Shown: in pieces, positions 47,577 through 54,085 of the stretch | Layout: each line of letters starts with the position of its first letter | Numbering within the stretch: position 1 is the first letter of the stretch | Source of the DNA: an uncultured Bacteroidota bacterium | GTDB lineage: Bacteria > Bacteroidota > Bacteroidia > Flavobacteriales > Flavobacteriaceae | Direction: 5' to 3' | Assembly (NCBI GenBank): GCA_913062555.1 | Contig: CAJXVU010000005.1 | Span: 1 to 64,000, forward strand | DNA: 64,000 nucleotides | Notes under the pieces: model-generated | Told to the model about the DNA's origin: nothing | The model's database searches: none | Seen by the model: the letters and a program-made list of their open reading frames with translations, nothing else | Position numbers and translations under genes: made by a program

Positions 47577-48811
47577 GTTATTTTTTTTATTGATGGGTTA
47601 CTATCAAGCAAGTTGTCTGGGGTAAAAACTGGAGAGACTTTCTCGGAAAAATCGATGATATCGATAAATAAACTTCGTAATAATATGATAGTTTCGGGAG
47701 TTCTATTTACGATATATGAAAACAATTTTACAGGGCGATAAGGGATATCTCCAATGCCATCTTTATCCAAATCATATCCCGTATAATTACTCCAGTAATT
47801 GCCGTCGAAGATATTATCATTCATTTTGCTATTGTATGAAAGATCGAAGGAATTGTATAAAAAATTATTAGCAGTAAATGTGTTGGTGTAACATGCGCCA
47901 CGGACCTTTATTGCCCATCCGTTTTTAATAAAATTATTGTTTTTGTAGGTTATTCTATTTGAACCTTCAATGTTTATACCAATGGTGTTTTCTTCAAAAG
48001 TATTACCGCTTATTTCAGCATCATTGATTTCTTTTAGTAACATTCCATATGAAGCAGATCCCCAATTTTTTCTAAAGACATTGTTACTCATCTTGATGTT
48101 CTTCGAAAACATAACAGCAACACCCGCTCCATTATTTTCAAACTGGTTGTTTTCATAAATGTCGTTGTTAGAAAACATGAAGTGCAAACCATAACGTAGA
48201 TTATTGGTGCTGACATTATTTTTAATGGTGCAAAAATCAGAAAATTCAAGGTAAATTCCATCCCTTACCCGTTGGGTGAAGTTATGCTGAATATCTATAT
48301 GTTTACTGTACCATAATTGAATACCATTACCTGAGCTGTGTTCCTCAACAGCATCACCAATGATCTTGTTGTTATAAATCTTACCATGGTGCGATTTTTC
48401 AATATAAATCCCAAAGAAGAGCTTTTCAAGTACAATATTCTTTATGACGAAATTTTTGCTTTTTCGAACGCGTAAGGCGGCAAAGTCTTCTGTATAGCTT
48501 ACGCCAACATTAATGATAAATAGTCCATCTATGGTAACATCGTCTGAAATGATTGTGAATATTTCACCTTTCCTTTCACCATCAATAATGGGGTGATTTT
48601 CACCAATAATAGTCAATGGTTTGTTGATTACAATATCGAATTCTTTGTAGGTCCCTTTTTTTATAAATATAGTATCATTGTCTTTGGCTAGACTAATGGC
48701 TTCTTTTATAGAAATGACATCACATGATGAACATACCTCAATGGTTTCTGCATGAATATTTAATACAGACACCAGTAAAAAGAAAACGATTGCTGTGATT
48801 GCTTTTTTCAT
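47570..48811 (-). CDS. nosD: NosD, periplasmic copper/sulfur-processing protein
   Basis: A 413-residue periplasmic right-handed beta-helix (CASH domain) needed to build the CuZ cluster. I choose the start at 48811 (MKKAITAIVFFLL), which gives a standard signal peptide; another ATG lies 8 codons upstream. Repeated Asn-rich rungs (NIEGSNRITYKNNNFIKNGWAIKV, FTANNFLYNSFDLSYNS) and the closing YWSNYTGYDLDKDGIGDIPYRP are typical NosD features. Confidence 0.9.
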   Translation of the reverse strand: MKKAITAIVFFLLVSVLNIHAETIEVCSSCDVISIKEAISLAKDNDTIFIKKGTYKEFDIVINKPLTIIGENHPIIDGERKGEIFTIISDDVTIDGLFIINVGVSYTEDFAALRVRKSKNFVIKNIVLEKLFFGIYIEKSHHGKIYNNKIIGDAVEEHSSGNGIQLWYSKHIDIQHNFTQRVRDGIYLEFSDFCTIKNNVSTNNLRYGLHFMFSNNDIYENNQFENNGAGVAVMFSKNIKMSNNVFRKNWGSASYGMLLKEINDAEISGNTFEENTIGINIEGSNRITYKNNNFIKNGWAIKVRGACYTNTFTANNFLYNSFDLSYNSKMNDNIFDGNYWSNYTGYDLDKDGIGDIPYRPVKLFSYIVNRTPETIILLRSLFIDIIDFSEKVSPVFTPDNLLDSNPSIKKITW

Positions 48812-48928
48812 CTGTTTATAATTATTGTTTTTCAACTGTTATACTTTGATTAATTAAGTATAAGTTGTAACATCAATATTAGTATTTCTTGTGTGACTAA
48901 AGTTTTAGTCTTGGATGTTTCACTATCG

Positions 48929-49414
48929 CTATTTTAGATGTTTTATTAGCGCTTCCCAATTATAGATAATTCCACCTTTTTGGTTTTGAATCGTTTCAGC
49001 TTCCGCCTTCGTTGCAAATGCTGAAAGGAAAGCTCCCATTGGACTTGGTATATTTTCACTAATTAGAAAACTGGCCTGTTTAGCATTTATTAGCATTTCT
49101 GCTTTTAAATAGTTATTGGACAAGAAATGTTTAAGTGTTGCTGGATCAATCGTTTTGAGATGATTTACCATACATTCGGTAGCATCAAATTTATAAACTT
49201 TTCCTTTGTTGGTGACAATTTCAGCTGCATGAAGTTTGTCAACAATAGTCATGCTGCAAAAATGGCAACCATCTTGACCATAGTCTATGGGTTGTGGGCC
49301 GCTGTTGCAACTTAGTAGTAAGAATAGCGCAATAAGTGCGGCAGTTTTTTCGAGGGTTTTACTCACGACACTCTTACGGTTTAAGTGATCGCGAAAATTT
49401 TTAGTGTTTTTCAT
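48929..49414 (-). CDS. nosL: NosL, copper-delivery lipoprotein
   Basis: A 161-residue lipoprotein that donates Cu(I) to NosZ. After the lipobox LLLSC (C36) the Cu-binding motif CHFCSM appears, followed by the KFDATECMVNHL helix and the PSPMGAFLSAF segment. The n-region before the signal core is unusually long; a GTG 16 codons in is an alternative start. An 8-base repeat (TTTTAGTG/TTTTAGTG/TTTTGGTG) lies just upstream. Confidence 0.85.
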   Translation of the reverse strand: MKNTKNFRDHLNRKSVVSKTLEKTAALIALFLLLSCNSGPQPIDYGQDGCHFCSMTIVDKLHAAEIVTNKGKVYKFDATECMVNHLKTIDPATLKHFLSNNYLKAEMLINAKQASFLISENIPSPMGAFLSAFATKAEAETIQNQKGGIIYNWEALIKHLK

Positions 49415-49416
49415 GA

Positions 49417-49440
49417 TTTTAGTGTTTTAGTGTTTTGGTG
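49417..49440. repeat. 8-base tandem repeat upstream of nosL
   Basis: Three copies TTTTAGTG, TTTTAGTG, TTTTGGTG fill most of the 32-base gap between the preceding stop and the nosL start. A further TTTTTAGTG occurs at 49398-49406 inside nosL. Possibly slippage-generated. Confidence 0.6.
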
Positions 49441-49446
49441 TTACTA

Positions 49447-50046
49447 CTAAGTAGCAACACGTTGTCTACTTTCTTTTTTACCAATGAAGTAAGAAAGAAA
49501 TGATAATCCCATTCCTAATGCTAGGAATAATGCTCCGAAACGCGGATACGAATGGGCTTTAAAATTAAGGATGTCTCTTGTCCCAAATAAAGGAGGTTGG
49601 AAACCCATTACAGTTCCATCAGCGTTTGTGAATTTCATGATAGCTTTAGGATCTAGATTATGACCATAGTCATGTTCCCATAAATAAAAGTCATACATTC
49701 CAGCAAGGCTTAATGTTATCATTAAAATAAACCATCCTAAAAACCATTTGAAGTTGAGTTTAAAACCAATAATCAATCCAATGAAAGAAGAAATAAGAAT
49801 CCCTGCGGGAAATATTTTAAATTCAGGAATAGCATCCGGAATATATTTCATGCCCACATAATGATTCATGATATTAATGTTTTTTATGTCATGCGGATTG
49901 GCATCGGCAAAGTCATTAATGTAAATGTTCATTCCTAAAGGGATAGGATATTGTGGTGCTTCTAATGTGATGTTCCATAGTGGGAATATAAATAACCCTA
50001 ATGGCAGTAGTGCTCCTATTATCATTATAATTCTTGACCTTTTCAT
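49447..50046 (-). CDS. nos-cluster membrane protein, unknown function
   Basis: A 199-residue protein with four hydrophobic segments (about 6-24, 82-98, 103-122 and 167-187) and an external loop rich in His, Asp and Met (NHYVGMKYIPDAIPEFK, WEHDYGHNLDPKAIMKF). I do not recognise a named family. Its place between nosZ and nosL suggests a role in N2O reductase maturation, copper handling or electron transfer; this is inference from context. Confidence 0.7.
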   Translation of the reverse strand: MKRSRIIMIIGALLPLGLFIFPLWNITLEAPQYPIPLGMNIYINDFADANPHDIKNINIMNHYVGMKYIPDAIPEFKIFPAGILISSFIGLIIGFKLNFKWFLGWFILMITLSLAGMYDFYLWEHDYGHNLDPKAIMKFTNADGTVMGFQPPLFGTRDILNFKAHSYPRFGALFLALGMGLSFLSYFIGKKESRQRVAT

Positions 50047-50107
50047 TTTTACTGAAGTTTAAGTACTATGTAGTTAATTGTAGTGTTTTAAATTTGGGGG
50101 AAAAGAA

Positions 50108-50138
50108 AAGGCGAGAGCGAACCGTTTGCTCTCGCCTT
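50108..50138 (-). terminator. Strong hairpin terminator directly after nosZ
   Basis: AAGGCGAGAGC (50108-50118) pairs perfectly with GCTCTCGCCTT (50128-50138), an 11-bp GC-rich stem around a 9-base loop, followed on the minus strand by TTTTCTTTT. It lies inside the nos cluster, so it probably lowers expression of the maturation genes relative to nosZ. Confidence 0.75.
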
Positions 50139-50174
50139 ATTAGGAAAATAAACACTAAAACAAAATTCTCCTAA

Positions 50175-52160
50175 TTATTCTTCATCTTCATCTTCGTCAT
50201 CTTCTCCAAGAGACCATGACAATTCTATATTTGAACTTTTTGGAGACACTCTAACATATCCTTGCATCTCCTGATGTAATGCTGAACAGAAATCTGTACA
50301 ATAGAATGGCCAAACACCAACTTGCTTAGGTTCCCAAGCGAATGTTTCAGTTTGTCCAGGCATGATTAATAATTCTGAAGTATTAGCTCCAATGATACTC
50401 ACACCGTGTGGTACATCGTAATCTTGTTCCAGATTCGTAACATGGAAATATACTTTGTCGCCAACTTTTACACCTTCAATATTATCAGGAGAGAAATGAC
50501 TTCTTATCATCGTCATATAAATATGAACGGTATTACCATCACGAACCACTTTAGTATCTGCATCACTTAATGCAGCATAAGGGTGCTTATTATCTTCTAA
50601 TTTGTATAATTTCTTAGACTTTCCTTTTATCATATCAGCGGGAATACCTGCTGCATAATGTGGTTCACCAATGGTAGGGAAATCTAATAGCAATTCCATT
50701 TTTTCTCCAGTAATGTCATATAATTGAGCAGATTGTGTTACCTCTGGGCCTGTTGGCAAATAACGGTCTTTAGTAATTTTGTTCATCGCTAATGCATACT
50801 TTCCGAATGGCTTTCTTGAGTTTCCTCCAGGAATCATTAAGTGACCAACAGAGTAGTATGTAGGTTTTCTATCAATAACTTCCCAAGTACCTAATTTCCA
50901 TTTTACAACTTCAGATGAGATAAAGAAGGTAGTATACCCGTATCCTTTGCCATCAAATTCAGTATGTAGTGGCCCTAAACCAGCTTGTTTAACGCTTCCT
51001 GCATGAATTGCTTCAAAATCTAAAATTGGAATGCCATAAGCCTCTCCAGCAAATTTTTTGTCCTCAATAGCTTTTATCATTTTAGAGAATGAATGTACAG
51101 TTACATCTGCAGACAATTTACCACTACCAACAATGTATTCACCACTTGGGTCTACATCACAACCATGAGGTGATTTTGGTGTTGGTAAAAAGTAAAATGC
51201 TCCAGGAACTTCAGTTGGATCAACAACTAAAACTTCTTTTTTCATAGTTGAAGTTGCAGAATGGGTATGCTCATCGTACACATTGTGTGCATAGTTTGCA
51301 GGCATTTTTTTACCACCTCCATTTTTCACATACTCAGCAATTTTTTGCCAGTTTACCGCAGCAATAAAATCCTTGTCATTTTGTGATGCATTAACTTCTA
51401 ATAAGGTATGAGCTTCTTCTGTATTATAAGTTGTAAAGAAGAACCATCCATGAGAATCTCCACGTCCTGGATGAGCTTTATCATAATCAAATCCTGGCAT
51501 TAAAATTTGGAAATCAATTTCCATACCACCATCTTCTTGATCAACTTTAATAAATGATAAGGCGCCTTTAAAGTTTCCTTTATATTCTTTTATAGAAATA
51601 TCTCTTTGTGGAACGGGAACTCCAAAACGAGTACCAGCTACAACATATTCAGTGTTTTCTGTAACATAAGAAGAACTGTGGTTACCAGCACTATTAGGGA
51701 TTTCAATAATCTCTGTAGTTTCAAAAGTTGTTAAATCAATTTTTGCAATACGAGGGGTATTGTTGCCATTAATATATACGTAACGGCCATCTAATTCACC
51801 GGCTGTTTGAGATATATCTGGGTGATGCGCATCATCCCAAGGAATAAAACCATGTGATGTATTTAACATTGGTTTCGTTTCTTCGTTAAATCCATATGCT
51901 TTTTCTGCATCAACAGAAAAAACAGGAATTACTTTAAACAATCGTCCAGATGGTAATCCATACACGGCTAATTGTCCACTGAAACCACCTGAGATAAAGG
52001 CATAAAATTCATCGTGCTCACCTGGAGCAACATATACTTTTTCAGCAGCACTTGAACTGAGTGCGCCATTTGACTTTGTTGAACTATCAGAATTATTGCA
52101 ACTCGTAAAGAGCATTGCAACACTAAATAATCCAGCAACTATTTTTGAAGTGTTTTTCAT
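50175..52160 (-). CDS. nosZ: Nitrous oxide reductase, clade II (Sec-type, lipoprotein)
   Basis: Reduces N2O to N2 in the periplasm. The 661-residue protein has a Sec lipoprotein signal (LFTSC) instead of the twin-arginine signal of clade I, placing it in clade II. CuZ-domain histidine motifs: DDAHHPDIS, GRGDSHGWFFFTTY, SPHGCDVDPSG, GPLHTEFDGKGY. The CuA site is complete: C621, C625, H629 and M632 in FYCTDFCSALHQEMQGYV, with an upstream His in YDVPHGVSI. The extreme C-terminus is an acidic tail (EDDEDEDEE). Neighbours are a fasciclin lipoprotein and a cytochrome c upstream. Confidence 0.95.
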   Translation of the reverse strand: MKNTSKIVAGLFSVAMLFTSCNNSDSSTKSNGALSSSAAEKVYVAPGEHDEFYAFISGGFSGQLAVYGLPSGRLFKVIPVFSVDAEKAYGFNEETKPMLNTSHGFIPWDDAHHPDISQTAGELDGRYVYINGNNTPRIAKIDLTTFETTEIIEIPNSAGNHSSSYVTENTEYVVAGTRFGVPVPQRDISIKEYKGNFKGALSFIKVDQEDGGMEIDFQILMPGFDYDKAHPGRGDSHGWFFFTTYNTEEAHTLLEVNASQNDKDFIAAVNWQKIAEYVKNGGGKKMPANYAHNVYDEHTHSATSTMKKEVLVVDPTEVPGAFYFLPTPKSPHGCDVDPSGEYIVGSGKLSADVTVHSFSKMIKAIEDKKFAGEAYGIPILDFEAIHAGSVKQAGLGPLHTEFDGKGYGYTTFFISSEVVKWKLGTWEVIDRKPTYYSVGHLMIPGGNSRKPFGKYALAMNKITKDRYLPTGPEVTQSAQLYDITGEKMELLLDFPTIGEPHYAAGIPADMIKGKSKKLYKLEDNKHPYAALSDADTKVVRDGNTVHIYMTMIRSHFSPDNIEGVKVGDKVYFHVTNLEQDYDVPHGVSIIGANTSELLIMPGQTETFAWEPKQVGVWPFYCTDFCSALHQEMQGYVRVSPKSSNIELSWSLGEDDEDEDEE

Positions 52161-52184
52161 TTTATTAGGTATTATTATTTTTAA

Positions 52185-52757
52185 TTAGTTTTTGGGTAGT
52201 ATTACTTTATCTACAACATGTACAATACCATTACCTGCTTTTACACTGGCTATGATTTTCGCACCACCAACGTAAACCTCTCCGTCTATTACTTCTACTT
52301 TGATGTTTTCGTTACTTGCTTGGCCTAATTTTTTGAACTTTTTAAGAAAGTCTTTTGAGTAATTCCCAGGCGTTACATGATGCTTTAATATATAAGCTAA
52401 CTTTTCTTTGTTTTCTGGCTTTAATAAAGTTTCAACTGTACCTTCTGGTAAAGCAGCAAAAGCTTCATTTGTCGGTGCAAACACCATTAATGGCCCCGCA
52501 TTTACTAAAGAATTTTCTAACCCAGCGGCTTGTACTGCAGCAACTAAAGTGGTATGGTCTGGGGATCCAATAGCGATATGTAAAACGCTTGGTTTAGAGC
52601 CATCGTCTTTTATAAAAGCTTGCCCTGTTTTTAATTGTTCTTTAGCTTCTGTCTTTTTGGAAGCATTTGAGTTTTCGTGTTGACTGGCATCATTTTTACA
52701 GCTTATAAAAAGCAATAAAACAACAGCACTTAGCAACATTTTAAAGTTAGTTTTCAT
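52185..52757 (-). CDS. Fasciclin-domain lipoprotein
   Basis: A 190-residue lipoprotein (lipobox LFISC, C20) with one fasciclin (FAS1) domain: TLVAAVQAAGLENSL, GPLMVFAPTNEAFAALPEGTVETLLKPENKEKLAYILKHHV, and IVHVVDKVILP at the end. FAS1 domains mediate protein-protein or surface contacts. It is 24 bases upstream of nosZ and 9 bases downstream of the cytochrome c gene, so it belongs to the nos operon; its role there is not established. Confidence 0.88.
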   Translation of the reverse strand: MKTNFKMLLSAVVLLLFISCKNDASQHENSNASKKTEAKEQLKTGQAFIKDDGSKPSVLHIAIGSPDHTTLVAAVQAAGLENSLVNAGPLMVFAPTNEAFAALPEGTVETLLKPENKEKLAYILKHHVTPGNYSKDFLKKFKKLGQASNENIKVEVIDGEVYVGGAKIIASVKAGNGIVHVVDKVILPKN

Positions 52758-52766
52758 CTGTTTAAT

Positions 52767-53273
52767 TTATTTTAATGTTCTAAAATATTCTAAGACAGCT
52801 CTGGCATCGTCTTCACTTAAATTTTGATTAGCCATTGGAGAGCCATTAAATTCTATTAGCAATGCTTTTGCTAAAGGATCTTTTTGTACCATTTCATCCG
52901 GATTTAAAATCATATTCATCACCCATTCTGGTGTTCTTCTTTTTAATACATTTTTAGGTGCAGGACCAATAAACTTTTTGGTTGCTTTATGACAGGCTGT
53001 ACACATTTTTTTAAATACATCTTTACCATGAGCAACCATTGTTTGGTCTATTTCTGCACTAAGAGTTAGAGATTTAATTGGGCCAACGCCTTTACTAGTC
53101 AAGTCTATAGTCTTTGATGGTTTTGTTTCTGCTTTTTTTGTCTCAACCTTTTTTGTAGTGGTGGTGCTTTTAAGTTTTGCTTTTGAAGTTTCTTTTTTCT
53201 GTTCTTCACCGCCGCCACAACTAATCATTATTAATACGAAAAAGAGGGACAAAATTTTTAGTGTTGATTTCAT
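52767..53273 (-). CDS. Class I cytochrome c lipoprotein, likely electron donor to NosZ
   Basis: A 168-residue lipoprotein (MISC, C19) with a Lys/Thr/Ser-rich tether of about 50 residues, then a monohaem c domain: CTACH (C91, C94, H95) and the distal Met ligand in GSPMANQNL (M147). First gene of the nos cluster. As NosZ needs a c-type donor and none of NosR type is present here, this is the obvious candidate. Confidence 0.88.
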   Translation of the reverse strand: MKSTLKILSLFFVLIMISCGGGEEQKKETSKAKLKSTTTTKKVETKKAETKPSKTIDLTSKGVGPIKSLTLSAEIDQTMVAHGKDVFKKMCTACHKATKKFIGPAPKNVLKRRTPEWVMNMILNPDEMVQKDPLAKALLIEFNGSPMANQNLSEDDARAVLEYFRTLK

Positions 53274-53381
53274 GTGTTTTTATTTATTATCCTTTAATGG
53301 TCATATGTAACATCCTTCTGTTGATTCTTGCAAATCGAAATTTTAATTATAGATGTTTCTATGTTATTTGATTTTATGGGA

Positions 53382-53389
53382 CAAATTTA
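53382..53389 (-). promoter_or_regulatory. -7 element of the nos operon
   Basis: TAAATTTG on the minus strand is an exact consensus match, giving a predicted transcript start near 53376 and a leader of about 100 bases before the cytochrome c gene. No good -33 element is present, as expected for an activator-dependent promoter. Confidence 0.5.
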
Positions 53390-53394
53390 TAATG

Positions 53395-53425
53395 TTAACA
53401 CCTGTTAAAACATGATAAAAATCAT
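53395..53425. promoter_or_regulatory. Two palindromic operators in the nos/rrf2 divergent region
   Basis: ATGAT-AAAA-ATCAT (53412-53425) is a Crp/Fnr-type palindrome, compare the Fnr site TTGAT-N4-ATCAA. Its centre is 36.5 bases from the end of the nos -7 element and 37.5 bases from that of the rrf2 gene, i.e. about -42 for both. A second palindrome, TTAACA-CC-TGTTAA (53395-53408), lies between it and the nos -7 element, in the promoter spacer, where a repressor would act. Confidence 0.5.
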
Positions 53426-53448
53426 ATTTAAGACAAAAATATCTTTTA

Positions 53449-53456
53449 TATCTTTG
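53449..53456 (+). promoter_or_regulatory. -7 element of the Rrf2 regulator gene
   Basis: TATCTTTG is an exact consensus match on the plus strand; TTTA at 53427-53430 could serve as a weak -33 element. The predicted start is about 53462, 17 bases before the ATG. Confidence 0.5.
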
Positions 53457-53478
53457 AAGGCACAAATTTTTAAGCCTT

Positions 53479-53910
53479 ATGCTCTCAAATTCATCGAAGT
53501 ATGCCATTAAAGCAGTATTGTATCTGGCCCTAAATTCTAGTGAAGAAAAACGGGTTATGGTAAAGAATATTTCTACTGCTATTAATGTTCCACAGGCTTA
53601 TCTTGCTAAATTGTTACAGGAGTTGTCTAAAGAAAGAATCATTTCCTCTGTTAAAGGACCTAAAGGGGGTTTTTTCTTGAGCTCTTTAAATTTACAAAAC
53701 ACTTTGATGGACGTGATTGATGTGATTGATGGTAAAAAGAGGCTTAATTCATGCGTCCTGAGTTTAGAAAAATGTGATCTAGATAAGCCCTGTCCATTAC
53801 ATAATATAATTAGCCCGGTGAAGCATAAATTTATTTACAACCTTCAGAATAAAACAATCAAAGATTTTTCTCTAGAGATAAAATCTGGAATCTCTTTTTT
53901 ACCGCTTTAA
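53479..53910 (+). CDS. Rrf2-family regulator, NsrR/IscR-like
   Basis: A 143-residue winged-helix protein with the Rrf2 layout (SKYAIKAVLYLAL, then NVPQAYLAKLLQELSKERIISSVKGPKGGFFL). Three cysteines in NSCVLSLEKCDLDKPCPLH, spaced C-x6-C-x5-C, fit an Fe-S cluster, as in NO-sensing NsrR or IscR. Divergent from the nos operon across a shared control region, so it is the likely local nitrosative or redox sensor. Which signal it reads is inference. Confidence 0.85.
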   Translation: MLSNSSKYAIKAVLYLALNSSEEKRVMVKNISTAINVPQAYLAKLLQELSKERIISSVKGPKGGFFLSSLNLQNTLMDVIDVIDGKKRLNSCVLSLEKCDLDKPCPLHNIISPVKHKFIYNLQNKTIKDFSLEIKSGISFLPL

Positions 53911-54038
53911 TTAGAATTTTATGTGATTGTACTTATGAATTCTTTAATGATATATACATTTTTTTTAGATATTGCCTAAAATGTTCAGAGTGATTGGTAT
54001 AAATCCACAAAAAGAGTATTCCATTTTGGTAAAAGTTG

Positions 54039-54046
54039 TATTTTTG
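54039..54046 (+). promoter_or_regulatory. -7 element of sucAB
   Basis: TATTTTTG matches the -7 consensus exactly, predicting a transcript start near 54052, about 34 bases before sucA. Confidence 0.4.
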
Positions 54047-54085
54047 ACAAAAATTTATTGAAACCAGAAAGTTTCATAATATATA

